64,000 bases of DNA from NCBI GenBank assembly GCA_040393065.1, contig JBEBUW010000008.1, positions 1 to 64,000 of the forward strand, in the 5' to 3' direction. The notes below the pieces were generated by a model. It was not told where the DNA came from and searched no databases. It saw only the letters and a program-made list of their open reading frames with translations. Both the position numbers and the translations under genes were made by a program. Shown one piece after another: positions 26,050 to 35,277 of the stretch. Origin of the DNA: JACCWM01 sp040393065 (GTDB taxonomy: Bacteria; Myxococcota_A; Bradymonadia; Bradymonadales; Bradymonadaceae). Position 1 is the first letter of the stretch. The number at the start of each line of letters is the position of its first letter.

Positions 26050-26961
26050 GTGAAAGTAACGAATCGTTTGACTGTATTGATTGCAGGTGGGCTGTTGGCT
26101 GCTGGTTGCAGCACGAGTACGCCAGCGGAGTCTGCGCAAGACTCAGCACCGGTTGAACAGCAGAGCGCGGTGCAGGAAGAAGTTGCCGAGGTTGCTTCGG
26201 ACGAAGATACGACCCGTGCAAAGCTTGAACAGGCTGTAGCCGGTGAGCATCGCAGTGAGGAGAATCGAGCGCGCGATGCGTATCGTCATCCCGTGGAAAC
26301 GCTGTTGTTTTTTGGGCTTGAGCCTTCGATGACTGTCGTCGAGTTGTCGCCGGGTGCGGGCTGGTACACGGAGATTCTTGCGCCGGTGCTTCGTGAACAG
26401 GGAAAACTGGTCATTGGCAATGCCGTGCCGACGTCACCGGATAGTTATGTGAGTCGTCTGGTGGCTGCGCTTCAGGCATCGTTTGAAGCACATCCTGAAG
26501 TTTTCGATCAGGTTGAGGTCGGAAAGTTTTCTCTGCCGGAGCATGTCGAGCTGGGCGAGGCGAATTCTGCGGATCTGGTAGTAAGCTTCCGCAGTGTGCA
26601 CGGCTGGGTGAATAATGGAATTGCTGAGCAGGCATTCGGTGCTGTGTATGAAGTTCTGAAGCCGGGCGGTACGTTTGGCCTGGTCGCGCATCGTGCGGCG
26701 GAAGGCGCCGATCCGGTAGAAAGTGCAAAGGCTGGATATTTGCCCGAAGCCTATGTGATTGAGCTTGCGGAGGCAGCAGGTTTTGAGCTGGTGGCTCGCT
26801 CGGATATCAACGCGAATCCAAAGGATACGCGTGATCACGAACATGGAGTCTGGAGTTTGCTGCCTTCGTTGCGCGGCGGTGATACGGACCGTGAGAAGTT
26901 CGTTGAAATCGGAGAGAGTGATCGGATGACGCTTACATTCAGAAAACCGGTTGCGGAATAA
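26050..26961 (+). CDS. Exported methyltransferase-like lipoprotein
   Basis: 303 residues from a GTG that has AGGAG 7 bases upstream. A signal with lipobox LAAGC (Cys20) is followed by a Ser/Glu-rich linker. From about residue 75 a Rossmann methyltransferase fold begins with ENRARDAYRHPVETLLFFGL and motif I VVELSPGAGWYTE; FRSVHGW and EVLKPGGTFGLV follow. This is the predicted-methyltransferase family that often carries signal peptides (COG4798 type, from memory). S-adenosylmethionine is not expected in the periplasm, so the real activity is unclear. It converges on the gene at 26965 with 3 bp between them. Confidence 0.85.
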   Translation: MKVTNRLTVLIAGGLLAAGCSTSTPAESAQDSAPVEQQSAVQEEVAEVASDEDTTRAKLEQAVAGEHRSEENRARDAYRHPVETLLFFGLEPSMTVVELSPGAGWYTEILAPVLREQGKLVIGNAVPTSPDSYVSRLVAALQASFEAHPEVFDQVEVGKFSLPEHVELGEANSADLVVSFRSVHGWVNNGIAEQAFGAVYEVLKPGGTFGLVAHRAAEGADPVESAKAGYLPEAYVIELAEAAGFELVARSDINANPKDTRDHEHGVWSLLPSLRGGDTDREKFVEIGESDRMTLTFRKPVAE

Positions 26962-26964
26962 GCG

Positions 26965-27939
26965 TTATTTCGATCTCACGGCATGGACAGTCGCCCCGCC
27001 TCGCGAATTTGGATACAGCGTTAGTGTCAGAATTTCGTTGTCGCGGGCGAACTGTTCGACGGTCGCATCGTCTCCCGGGAATTCTACAAGTTCGCGTGTG
27101 TCTTCCAGAACGCGGCCTGCTTCGGTGGGTTGCCAGCCACGGCTGGTGAGGGCTTGCATGTAGAAGTCGTGTATTTCTTCGACGCTTCGAGAGCCGACGT
27201 AAATGTTGTTTTTGAAGGTTGATTTCGGGTCGAGATCGGTAAAGCTGTTGATGCGTGTGCAGCCCGGGCAGGCGGGAACGTCCAGGTCGACGCTCTGTCC
27301 TTCGCGGTCGTTGCCGGGGATCATTTTGGCGTAGTCAAATTTGTCGTCGCTCCAGGTCGCGGTGATCGTGGCAAAGCGAGCGTTGGGTTCGCGGTCGATT
27401 TGAATGTGCCGATGGCCGCGGAAGATCTGGTGGGGATCTTTTTCGGAGAAAAAGAGTTTTTTCAGGCCTTCTTTATCTTTCGCGTTGGCCTGGTTCAGCA
27501 TGCCGCCCATAACGATACTGTTCGGGGAAATCGAGAGGGGGACGATTCCGCCGGTGAGCGATGCGATGGTCATTTCATCGGATTTTTGTAGGGTATAGAA
27601 TGGGCGTTTGTTGAGTCCCTGATTGGTAAATTCGTTCTGGTACTCGCGCATGATTTCTATGGGCTCTCGGTCGCTGAAGTTTACCGAGAAATACACGGTG
27701 TTGCCGTTGAGATCGAAGGTCTGGGGCTCGTCGTGGCCGAGGCGTTCCAGGGCTTCGCCAAACATGGCTGCATTGGAGCGGGGTGCGCTTGTAAACCAGG
27801 TAATATCAGCGTGGGATGATGAAATTTCGCCATCAAAATTGAATACGCCGACTGCCCATGCGATGGCAGCGATACTCCCCGCACAAAGCGTGACTTTGGT
27901 TCCAACGAGTAGGGATGTCTTCCATGGATTCGATTTCAT
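26965..27939 (-). CDS. Membrane-anchored protein of unknown function
   Basis: 324 residues. One N-terminal membrane segment (about 12-32) is followed by an extracytoplasmic part. A CPGC motif sits in DVPACPGCTRINSF near residue 225; such a CxxC could be redox active or bind metal. The segment SVEEIHDFYMQALTSRGWQ near 265 resembles short repeats found in exported polysaccharide- or lipid-associated proteins, but I do not recognise the family. The ATG at 27939 is used. Confidence 0.65.
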   Translation of the reverse strand: MKSNPWKTSLLVGTKVTLCAGSIAAIAWAVGVFNFDGEISSSHADITWFTSAPRSNAAMFGEALERLGHDEPQTFDLNGNTVYFSVNFSDREPIEIMREYQNEFTNQGLNKRPFYTLQKSDEMTIASLTGGIVPLSISPNSIVMGGMLNQANAKDKEGLKKLFFSEKDPHQIFRGHRHIQIDREPNARFATITATWSDDKFDYAKMIPGNDREGQSVDLDVPACPGCTRINSFTDLDPKSTFKNNIYVGSRSVEEIHDFYMQALTSRGWQPTEAGRVLEDTRELVEFPGDDATVEQFARDNEILTLTLYPNSRGGATVHAVRSK

Positions 27940-28068
27940 CAGTTATACCAGAGTTATGAGAAACATGCTGATAGACACACATTCAGTCCGGGTATTCTAT
28001 ACATTTTGAATAAGGCCGGCAATGGAAGTGCCGGAAATGAATTCGAGTTGAGCTGATTAAGGAGCGAA

Positions 28069-29091
28069 ATGATGCGTGCGTGGCAGATTACGGGTGGTTT
28101 TGGAATCGAGAACTTGCGGTGTGTTGAGCAGGTGCGTCCGGCGGTTGTGGGGCCGGGGCAGGTTTTGATCCGGTTGTTGGCTGTATCGCTGAATTATCGC
28201 GACTATTTGATGGTGCAGGGGTTGTATAATCCGCGGCAGCCGTTGCCGCTGGTGCCGTGTTCGGACGGGGTGGCGGAGGTCGTAGAGGTTGGCGAAGGCG
28301 TTTCACGGGTTGCGGTGGGTGAGCGGGTTTTGCCGATTTTTGCGCAGGGGTGGTTTGAGGGTGGAGCGACCCGGGAGAAGTTGCGGACGACGTTGGGTGG
28401 GCCGCTGCCGGGAACGTTGCAGGAGTATATGGTGGTCGATGAAAATGCGCTGGTGCATGCGCCGGCGTATTTGAGTGATGAAGGTGCGGCCAGTCTGGTG
28501 TGTGCGGGCGTAACGGCCTGGCATGCGCTGGTGGCGGAGGGCGGAATTACGGCGGGGCAAAGGGTTCTGGTTCTGGGAACGGGCGGCGTGGCGATGTTTG
28601 CCGTGCAGATTGCGAAGATTCTGGGGGCGGAAGTGATTGTGACGTCGAGCAGTGATGAGAAATTGGAGCGGGCCAGGGCGCTGGGTGCGCAGCACGGAAT
28701 CAATTATCGAACAACGCCGAACTGGGGCGCGGCGGTGAAGGAGCTGACGGACGGTGTGGGTGTCGATCTGGTGGTGGAACTTGGCGGCGCCGGGACGCTT
28801 GAACAGTCGCTGCGGGCAGTGCGCGTGGGCGGCCAGATCAGCCTGATCGGTGTGCTGGCGGGCGGCGCGCAGCAGCTTAATATTGTTTCGATTTTGATGC
28901 AGAATATTCGTGTGCAGGGGATTTTGGTGGGCAGTCGCGCGATGTTTGAGGCGATGAATCAGGCGTTCACATTGCATGCATGTCAGCCGGTGATCGACCG
29001 TGTGTTTGATTTTGAGGAGGCGCCCGAGGCGTTTCGTTATCTGGCCACGGGCCAGCATTTTGGAAAGGTCTGTATTCGGGTTTCTCGTTAG
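28069..29091 (+). CDS. Zinc-independent MDR-family oxidoreductase
   Basis: 340 residues of medium-chain dehydrogenase/reductase. The N-terminal domain has SLNYRDYL where zinc alcohol dehydrogenases carry the catalytic Cys, and the four structural zinc cysteines are missing. It is thus a non-zinc member that should reduce or oxidise an aldehyde, enone or quinone with NAD(P). The coenzyme loop is LVLGTGGVAMFAVQIAK (around 165). The ATG at 28069 follows AAGGAG. Thirty-two bp separate it from the aldo/keto reductase gene, and both are rightward, so they form a two-gene unit for carbonyl reduction or detoxification. Confidence 0.92.
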   Translation: MMRAWQITGGFGIENLRCVEQVRPAVVGPGQVLIRLLAVSLNYRDYLMVQGLYNPRQPLPLVPCSDGVAEVVEVGEGVSRVAVGERVLPIFAQGWFEGGATREKLRTTLGGPLPGTLQEYMVVDENALVHAPAYLSDEGAASLVCAGVTAWHALVAEGGITAGQRVLVLGTGGVAMFAVQIAKILGAEVIVTSSSDEKLERARALGAQHGINYRTTPNWGAAVKELTDGVGVDLVVELGGAGTLEQSLRAVRVGGQISLIGVLAGGAQQLNIVSILMQNIRVQGILVGSRAMFEAMNQAFTLHACQPVIDRVFDFEEAPEAFRYLATGQHFGKVCIRVSR

Positions 29092-29123
29092 GAATTGCTG
29101 GATTTTATGAAGAAGGAGATGGG

Positions 29124-30113
29124 ATGAATTATCGGTTTATGGGATCGACCGGCGTGCGGGTTTCGCAGCTTTGTCTGGGGACGATGACGTTTGGGACGCT
29201 GGCGGATGAGGCGATGTCGGCGCAGATGTTTCATCGGGCGCGTGAGGCGGGCGTCAATATGTTTGATTGCGCCGACGTGTACGCGGGCGGGCGTTCGGAG
29301 CAGATTCTGGGGAAATTGATCGCTTCGTGTCGTGATGAAGTGGTGATTGCGACGAAGGCGTATTTTCCGACCGGGCAAGATCCGAATGCGCGTGGTTCGT
29401 CTCGGTATCATCTGGTGAACGCGGTAGAGGCGAGTCTGAAGCGGCTGAATACGGACCGGATCGATGTGTTTTATCTGCATCGTTTTGATGATTTTACGGC
29501 GATCGAGGACACGTTGCGGGTACTGGATGATCTGGTGCGTGCGGGCAAGATTTTGTATCCGGCTGCGAGTAATTTTGCGGCCTGGCAGGTGGCGCGGGCG
29601 CTGGGCAAAAGTGAGGCGCGTGGGTGGGTTCCGTTTGCGTGCATTCAGCCGATGTACAATCTGGTGAAGCGCCAGGCCGAGGTGGAGCTATTGCCGATGG
29701 CTCAGGCTGAAAACCTGGGGGTTTTTCCGTACAGTCCGCTTGCGGGCGGGCTTTTGACGGGAAAATACGTTGGGGGAAAACCGACAGAGGGCAGGTTGGT
29801 GGAAAATCCGATGTATCAGGTTCGTTATGGGGAGGCGTATTACGGCGAAGTCGCCAAGAAGTTTGTGGAATTTGCCTGTGAGCGCGGATTGGATCCGATT
29901 GCGCTGGCGATTGCCTGGGTGGGCGCGCATCCGGCGGTGACGGCGCCGATTATCGGGGCAAGAAATGTGGAGCAGCTTGCGTCATCGTTGGCGGCGGCTG
30001 AGATTGTGGTGGATGCGGAATTGCGGGCTGAAATCGATGCACTTTCGGTGACGCCGCCGCCGGCAACGGATCGTAATGAAGAGGCGTCGGCGCATAACTA
30101 TGGTTCGCGGTAA
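29124..30113 (+). CDS. Aldo/keto reductase
   Basis: 329 residues, standard TIM-barrel size. The catalytic tetrad is visible: Asp and Tyr in FDCADVYAGG, Lys in ATKAYF and His in FYLHRFD. The late segment VTAPIIGARNVEQL binds the NADPH phosphate in this family. It most resembles the YajO/Tas-like subfamily and reduces aldehydes or ketones; the natural substrate is unknown. AGGAG lies just before the ATG at 29124. A strong bidirectional terminator (30145-30179) follows. Confidence 0.94.
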   Translation: MNYRFMGSTGVRVSQLCLGTMTFGTLADEAMSAQMFHRAREAGVNMFDCADVYAGGRSEQILGKLIASCRDEVVIATKAYFPTGQDPNARGSSRYHLVNAVEASLKRLNTDRIDVFYLHRFDDFTAIEDTLRVLDDLVRAGKILYPAASNFAAWQVARALGKSEARGWVPFACIQPMYNLVKRQAEVELLPMAQAENLGVFPYSPLAGGLLTGKYVGGKPTEGRLVENPMYQVRYGEAYYGEVAKKFVEFACERGLDPIALAIAWVGAHPAVTAPIIGARNVEQLASSLAAAEIVVDAELRAEIDALSVTPPPATDRNEEASAHNYGSR

Positions 30114-30144
30114 ATTGGAGCGATTTTAGAGAGTTTTCAAAATA

Positions 30145-30179
30145 AAAAAGCCCGGTAGCGTCTGGCTACCGGGCTTTTT
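30145..30179. terminator. Bidirectional terminator between the aldo/keto reductase and mdh genes
   Basis: AAAAAGCCCGGTAGC (30145-30159) pairs perfectly with GCTACCGGGCTTTTT (30165-30179) around a 5-nt loop. The A-run on one side and the T-run on the other let it act in both directions for these convergent genes. Confidence 0.93.
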
Positions 30180-30199
30180 GTTTCCAGGAAATGCCGGGA

Positions 30200-31186
30200 T
30201 TAACCGAGCAGATCTTCGACGACAGCGCGCTCTTCGAGGAGCTGTTTTTTGGTGATTTCGAGTTTTTCACGCGAGAAGTCGTTGAGTTCGATGCCTTCGA
30301 CGATTTCGTAGTTTCCTTTGCCGTCGCAGCGGACAGGGAAGGAGTAGATCAGGCCTTCTTCGATGCCGTAGGCGCCGTTGCTGGGGACGGCCATCGATAC
30401 GAAATCGTTGGAGGGCGTGACCTGGAACATGTCGTGGACGTGGTCGATGGCGGCGGCAGCGGCGCTGGCGGCCGAGGAGGAACCACGGGCGGCGATGATT
30501 TCGGCGCCGCGTTTCTGGACGGTCGAAATGAAGTCGCCTTCAAGCCATGCGCGGTCGCTGATGACGTCGGTAACCGGTTTGCCGTCGATCTTGGCGTTGA
30601 AGAAGTCCGGGTACATGGTGTCGGAGTGGTTGCCCCAGATTCCAACGTTGGTGATGCTTTTTACGCTGACACCGGCGCGTGCGGCGAGCTGGTGTTTGGC
30701 GCGGTTTTCGTCGAGACGGGTCATGGCGGTGAAACGCTCGCGGGGAACGTCGGGCGCGTTGTACATCGCGATGAGCGCGTTGGTGTTGCAGGGGTTTCCG
30801 ACGACGCAAACGCGGATGTCGTCGGCGGCATTGTCGTTGATCGCTTTGCCCTGGCCGGTGAAAATGGGGCCGTTGGCTTTGATCAAATCGGCGCGCTGCA
30901 TGCCGGGACCGCGCGGGCGTCCGCCGACGAGCAGGGCGATGTTGGCGCCTGCGAAGCCGACGTTGGCGTCATCGGTCATGATGATGTCTTCGAGCAGCGG
31001 GAATGCGCAGTCGTTGAGTTCCATCACAACGCCTTCGAGGGCTTTCATGGCCGGCGTGATTTCGAGAAGCTGCAAAATAACGGGAGTGTCCTTGCCAAAC
31101 AGTGCGCCAGAGGCGATGCGAAACAAAAGCGAGTAACCAATTGCGCCGGCAGCGCCGGTAATCGCAACGCGAACAGGTTGTGTCAT
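30200..31186 (-). CDS. mdh: NAD-dependent malate dehydrogenase
   Basis: 328 residues of the long (cytosolic-type/proteobacterial) malate dehydrogenase group. ITGAAGAIGYSLLFRIASG is the nucleotide loop, the substrate arginines lie in GGRPRGPGMQRADL and TRLDENRAK, and the catalytic His lies in IWGNHSDTMYPDF. It interconverts malate and oxaloacetate in the TCA cycle. The ATG at 31186 has GGAGCCC upstream; six extra in-frame codons to 31204 are ignored. Its apparent promoter overlaps the terminator of the gene upstream. Confidence 0.97.
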   Translation of the reverse strand: MTQPVRVAITGAAGAIGYSLLFRIASGALFGKDTPVILQLLEITPAMKALEGVVMELNDCAFPLLEDIIMTDDANVGFAGANIALLVGGRPRGPGMQRADLIKANGPIFTGQGKAINDNAADDIRVCVVGNPCNTNALIAMYNAPDVPRERFTAMTRLDENRAKHQLAARAGVSVKSITNVGIWGNHSDTMYPDFFNAKIDGKPVTDVISDRAWLEGDFISTVQKRGAEIIAARGSSSAASAAAAAIDHVHDMFQVTPSNDFVSMAVPSNGAYGIEEGLIYSFPVRCDGKGNYEIVEGIELNDFSREKLEITKKQLLEERAVVEDLLG

Positions 31187-31205
31187 TATCAGGGCTCCAT
31201 ACATG

Positions 31206-31244
31206 AAAAAAAAGTGGACGATTCGAACTGCGAACCGCCCACTT
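31206..31244 (-). terminator. Terminator of the parvulin gene
   Basis: On the minus strand, AAGTGGGCGGTTCG pairs with CGAATCGTCCACTT (14 pairs, two of them G-T) around a short loop and is followed by a run of eight Ts. It lies between the parvulin stop (31287) and the mdh start (31186). Confidence 0.8.
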
Positions 31245-31271
31245 GCTAGTGCGTGGCAATCATGCTGTCAA
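31243..31271 (-). promoter_or_regulatory. Probable mdh promoter overlapping the terminator
   Basis: On the minus strand a perfect TTGACA (31271-31266) is 17 bases before TAGCAA (31248-31243), a weak -10. Initiation would fall near 31236, inside the first arm of the hairpin at 31206-31244. Confidence 0.5.
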
Positions 31272-31286
31272 GAAGCGAGATCCGTG

Positions 31287-32393
31287 TTAGCGAATGTTCT
31301 CTTCATGCATTTCGATCTGGGATTCGGCACGCAGGTTTTCCAGATAACCTTGCAGAGCCTGCTGGATGGTCTGGTTGCGCAGCTCGCGCTCCAGGCGCGG
31401 TTGGACTTCGTCAAACTCGAGTACACCGGCAGGTTGTTTTTCGGTGACCTGGATGATGTGCCAGCCGAACTGGGTGCGGACCGGTTCGGAGACTTCGTCT
31501 TTGTTCAGGGCAAAAGCGACGTTCTCGAATTCCGGAACCATCTGGCCGCGGGGAAACATGCCTAGTTCGCCGCCCTGGGGTGCGGAAGGGCCTTCGGAGC
31601 GTGTGCGGGCGATTTCGACGAAATCAGCGCCGGGTTGTGCGGCTTCTTTGCGGATTTCTTCGGCGCGAACGCGAGCTGCTTCCCAATCGGCTTCGCTGGC
31701 GTCAGGTTCGACACGGATCAGGATGTGGCGTGCGCGGATTTGTTCGGGAACCTGGAACATTTCCTGGTTTGCGTCATAAAAGGCGCGTACTTGTTGAGCA
31801 TCGGGGACTTGCAGGCCGTTGTCGATGAGCAGGCGTTCGATGGCAATGGACTGGCGGATCGAATCGCGCAGTTCCTCCTGGCTGATGCCGAGTTCTTCGA
31901 CCATGTCTTCCAGAGAGCGGGCCGGTCCGCCCATTTCTTCGGCGGTTTCGCTGATTTCCTGGCGGATTTCATCGAGTTTGCTGTCCACTTCGGCATCGGT
32001 CACGGTGATATTGGCTTTGGTAACGGCGCCATCCATCAGTTCCTGGTCGATCAGGCGTTCCACGATTTGCGGAGCGACGTGGGCCAGGAGTTGGGGCGGG
32101 AACTGGCCGCTGGCTACGAGACGTTCGATTTCGGTGTTGAAATCTTCGGCGGGAATGTCTTTGCCGTTGACGGTTGCAATCGGGCCGTAGGCATGGGGGA
32201 CGCCGTTGGCGGCCGGTGTGACCGCGGCGTTGGAGCCTTCTTCGCCGACCTGCTCATCGGTATTGACCGAGCGGTATTGTTTTTGCTCCTGGTTGCTCGC
32301 ATCCGGAATTTCAGAGTTCGAGCTACATCCCACGGCAGTTGCAGCGGCCACAAGGGAGAGACTCAGTGCAGCCAGGTGTTTTTTTAAGTTCAT
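31287..32393 (-). CDS. Parvulin-type peptidyl-prolyl isomerase lipoprotein
   Basis: 368 residues from the ATG at 32393 after GGAGA. The signal ends at AVGC (Cys23). A SurA-like N-terminal helical chaperone region (about 75-225) precedes one PpiC/rotamase domain (about 230-335) with IRARHILIRVE, GGELGMFPRGQMVPEF and FGWHIIQVTE. This is the PrsA/SurA layout: a periplasmic foldase for exported or outer-membrane proteins, here tethered by lipid. The gene has its own terminator. Confidence 0.93.
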   Translation of the reverse strand: MNLKKHLAALSLSLVAAATAVGCSSNSEIPDASNQEQKQYRSVNTDEQVGEEGSNAAVTPAANGVPHAYGPIATVNGKDIPAEDFNTEIERLVASGQFPPQLLAHVAPQIVERLIDQELMDGAVTKANITVTDAEVDSKLDEIRQEISETAEEMGGPARSLEDMVEELGISQEELRDSIRQSIAIERLLIDNGLQVPDAQQVRAFYDANQEMFQVPEQIRARHILIRVEPDASEADWEAARVRAEEIRKEAAQPGADFVEIARTRSEGPSAPQGGELGMFPRGQMVPEFENVAFALNKDEVSEPVRTQFGWHIIQVTEKQPAGVLEFDEVQPRLERELRNQTIQQALQGYLENLRAESQIEMHEENIR

Positions 32394-32608
32394 GAAAATA
32401 TCTCCGATCAAGTAGGCCGCGAACGACCAGGAAACACAAAAGCGAGGCTAAGAAGTAAGGCCGATAAGCCGGGACCGCGCTTGATGTAGCACAACCGGAT
32501 CGCCGGTGCGAGTTATTTGTCCGTACGCGATTCTACCTGCATACAAATAGAGATCAGGTCAAATGTAGCGACGTATTCATGAGCAACCAGCCTGAGAAAG
32601 ACGCCAGC

Positions 32609-33193
32609 TCAAGAGGAGTGGTGTGAGGAATGGGTGGATTGAGCGTGGGAGGCAGTTTCGGAGGCGTGTGCGGCGGCGTCGAGATCGAGGGTGTAGTTGT
32701 CGTGATGTTCCTGGGTGTTTTGAGAGTCCCGGGCCAGGTCTTTATCAAATTCTTGAAAGCGATCGGTGGGTTCGAGCAGATCGGGGAAGATGAATTCGGT
32801 GCCGCCGTGCAGGGTGACTTCGCGGTAGACAACGCCCTGTTGTTCGAGTTCGTTCAGTGCGCGGGTGGCCTGGTCGATGGTGAGGGGCGTTTGCATGGCG
32901 ACGTGGGTGGCAGAGACGCGGCCGTGGCGGATGCGTGCCATTTGAAGGATCAGGTTTTCGGTTCTGTCGTCGAGCGTGGAGGCCGCTGCGGGGCCGGGAG
33001 TTTTGATGGCTTTGTACAGAGCGAACATGGCCGGCAGGGAGACAAGGGAAAAGAAGATCAGAAACACGATGTTGGCGCTCATGTCGGGCTGGCCGGTGAT
33101 GATTTCGTACAGGCTCATGCCGATGCAGGGGAGGCTAAACAGCAGGGCGCTCGCGCTGGTGAGCAAAAGAAATATGCGTGTGGAAGATTTCAT
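32609..33193 (-). CDS. Two-helix membrane protein with winged-helix-like domain
   Basis: 194 residues. Two membrane segments (about 7-32 and 41-62) are followed by a cytoplasmic domain, about 75-130, with the look of a winged helix: LILQMARIRHGRVSATHVA, then LTIDQATRALNELEQQGVV. The C-terminal ~50 residues are acidic, then His/Ser-rich and probably disordered. Similar small membrane-plus-wHTH proteins have no known role. The 3' end lies about 215 bp upstream of the parvulin gene with no obvious link. Confidence 0.65.
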   Translation of the reverse strand: MKSSTRIFLLLTSASALLFSLPCIGMSLYEIITGQPDMSANIVFLIFFSLVSLPAMFALYKAIKTPGPAAASTLDDRTENLILQMARIRHGRVSATHVAMQTPLTIDQATRALNELEQQGVVYREVTLHGGTEFIFPDLLEPTDRFQEFDKDLARDSQNTQEHHDNYTLDLDAAAHASETASHAQSTHSSHHSS

Positions 33194-33307
33194 GCCGTGC
33201 CCAGGACAGATGGTTGTGGGAAAACATCACTGATGATGCCTTCGTTTATACAGGAAAATAGCGGGCCGCGGCGAGTGAGAATGTGGAGTCAGGGGAAGAA
33301 TGCAGGA

Positions 33308-34621
33308 TTAGCGGAAGAAATCGACGAGTTCGTCGTGGCGTTCATGGGCGTCGCGGTAGCCGAGGTTGAGGAGTTTTCCGGTGTAATGGCCGTCGAAGAG
33401 CAGGTAGCTGAGCAGGTCGCTTTCGCGGTAGCCGTCGCCGTCGATCGCATACTGGCTGAAGCGCCGGATGAGGGGAGAGCCCCAGAAGGAATCGGGCTGG
33501 TTGGCGGCGACTTCGGCGGCGATGCGGCCCAGATCCTGGCTGGAGCGTAGTAAGAGGTGGTCGACGTAGCGGTAGCCCTGGCCGCGGTGTTTTCGGAGGA
33601 CTTCGTTGAGTTTCTGGGAAAAGGCGGGATCGTTGTAGGCTTCTTCGCCGTGGCGGAGCAGGGCGTTGATGCGTTTGAGCACGGAGAGGTCGTAGTCGAG
33701 CGGGTCGAGCAAGATCGCGTCGAGCAGTTTGCCGAGCATAAAGGTGAGGTTGGGATGGGTGGCGTTTTCCCGGGAGTCGGGCAGTACGGTGTCGGAAGCG
33801 ATGCTGGAGTCGTTGGGTGTCAGCGAGATCGGCGGCAGTTTTTCGGAGCGGTTTTGTAAGGAAATCACCAGGAGTTTGTCGGCGCCCAGGCGCAGGGCAG
33901 GGGCGATGGGTGTGTTCTGTCGGATGCCGCCGTCGCAGTACCAGTGGTTGCCGATTTTGACGGCCGGGAAAACGAGCGGGATCGCGGCGCTGGCCAGGAT
34001 TTTCTGGGCCGTCATGGGGCCGGAGATGGCGATCCGGCGAAAATCGTGGGTCCAGGGAGGGACAACGCCTTTGCGGGAATCGATGAAGATTGTGGTGCGG
34101 CCGGTGACGATATCGGTGGTGGAAACGGAGATGGCGTCGAGCAGGCCGCGTTTGAAATTGCGGGAGATGTTGGCAAACGGGATTTCGTTGCGTACCAGGC
34201 TGTCGAAGAACGAGGTGCGGAGCAGGCCGCCTTCGCGGCTGTCCTGGCGGGAGGGGGCGATGATCTGGGCAAAAGGTGAGGGCAGGGCACGGGCGATTTT
34301 GTTGCGATCTTGATCTTCACCCAGTGCTTTGCGCAGGGTTCGCCAGACGTCGCTGTAGGAAATGCTGACGACTTTGGAGAAGCGCAGGGTTCGCCACAGA
34401 TACCAGAGTCGTTGGGCGCTGCGTTCCGGGTGATCGATGGTGGCGGCCAGCCAGGCGGCGTTGAGGGCACCGACGCTGGTTCCGCTGATGGTGGAAAAAC
34501 GAACGGGGCGGCCAAGTGCGCGCGGGATGTTCTCGAGAATGTAACGTAAAACTCCGGCTTCGTAGGCGCCGCGTGCGCCGCCGCCGGATAAAACCAGGGC
34601 AATCTTGGGAGGTGCAGACAT
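33308..34621 (-). CDS. Patatin-like phospholipase
   Basis: 437 residues, no signal peptide. The patatin oxyanion loop LSGGGARGAYEAGVL (11-25), the nucleophile GTSVG (Ser49) and the catalytic DGGIRQN Asp are all present, so the Ser-Asp dyad is intact. A C-terminal extension of ~130 residues is typical of the larger bacterial patatins. The expected activity is hydrolysis of membrane phospholipids or acylglycerols from the cytoplasmic side. The HD hydrolase gene lies upstream, 35 bp away on the same strand. Confidence 0.93.
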   Translation of the reverse strand: MSAPPKIALVLSGGGARGAYEAGVLRYILENIPRALGRPVRFSTISGTSVGALNAAWLAATIDHPERSAQRLWYLWRTLRFSKVVSISYSDVWRTLRKALGEDQDRNKIARALPSPFAQIIAPSRQDSREGGLLRTSFFDSLVRNEIPFANISRNFKRGLLDAISVSTTDIVTGRTTIFIDSRKGVVPPWTHDFRRIAISGPMTAQKILASAAIPLVFPAVKIGNHWYCDGGIRQNTPIAPALRLGADKLLVISLQNRSEKLPPISLTPNDSSIASDTVLPDSRENATHPNLTFMLGKLLDAILLDPLDYDLSVLKRINALLRHGEEAYNDPAFSQKLNEVLRKHRGQGYRYVDHLLLRSSQDLGRIAAEVAANQPDSFWGSPLIRRFSQYAIDGDGYRESDLLSYLLFDGHYTGKLLNLGYRDAHERHDELVDFFR

Positions 34622-34656
34622 CAGGGGACTCCATTACAACATTGCAAAGACCCGGG

Positions 34657-35277
34657 TTAAATTTCTTCTTGAAGCTGGGCCAGAAAGGCTTGCATGAAGG
34701 CCGTTCTGTGCTCGGCCAGCCTGGCTCCCTCCCGGGTGTAGAAGCGATCTTTTAAGAGGAGGAGTTTTTTGTAGAAATGATCGACGATAAAGCGTTGATC
34801 GTCAGGTTCGCGCTCCACGCAGAAGGGATCGACGGGAGAGAAGGTGGCCTGTCCGAGGCTTCCGCCGCATTCAAAGGTTCGTGCGATGCCGATGGCGCCG
34901 AGAGCGTCCAGGTTGTCGGCGTCGGAGACGATTTTGGCTTCCAGACTCCGGGGGATGAATCCGGCCGAAAAGGAATGGCAGCGAATGGCCTCGTAAACGC
35001 GTTCGATTCTTTCGGGTTCAAGCTGGCCCTGTAGCCAGGCGGCGGCTTTTTCGGCGGCCAGGGTGGAGGCCATTTTGCGCTCGGGATGATTTTTGGCGAG
35101 GTTGACGATGTCGTGCAGCAGGGCGGCCAGGTCGATGACTAAGAGATCGCCGCCTTCTACCCGGGCGATATTGCGGGCATGCATGCGCACGCGCTCAATA
35201 TGCATGGGGTCATGGCCGCCGGTGATGGCCATTTCCTGGCGCATAAATAGGGCGGCTCGTTGTGTGAGAGTGTTCAT
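34657..35277 (-). CDS. HD-domain phosphohydrolase
   Basis: 206 residues, YpgQ/YedJ-like. The metal-binding HD set is visible: GGHDPMHIERV (first His), ALLHDIVN (HD pair), an IRCHSF His and DADNLDALG (last Asp). These enzymes are thought to cleave nucleotides or pyrophosphate; the substrate here is unknown. It lies just before the patatin gene on the same strand and is probably co-transcribed with it. Confidence 0.88.
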   Translation of the reverse strand: MNTLTQRAALFMRQEMAITGGHDPMHIERVRMHARNIARVEGGDLLVIDLAALLHDIVNLAKNHPERKMASTLAAEKAAAWLQGQLEPERIERVYEAIRCHSFSAGFIPRSLEAKIVSDADNLDALGAIGIARTFECGGSLGQATFSPVDPFCVEREPDDQRFIVDHFYKKLLLLKDRFYTREGARLAEHRTAFMQAFLAQLQEEI

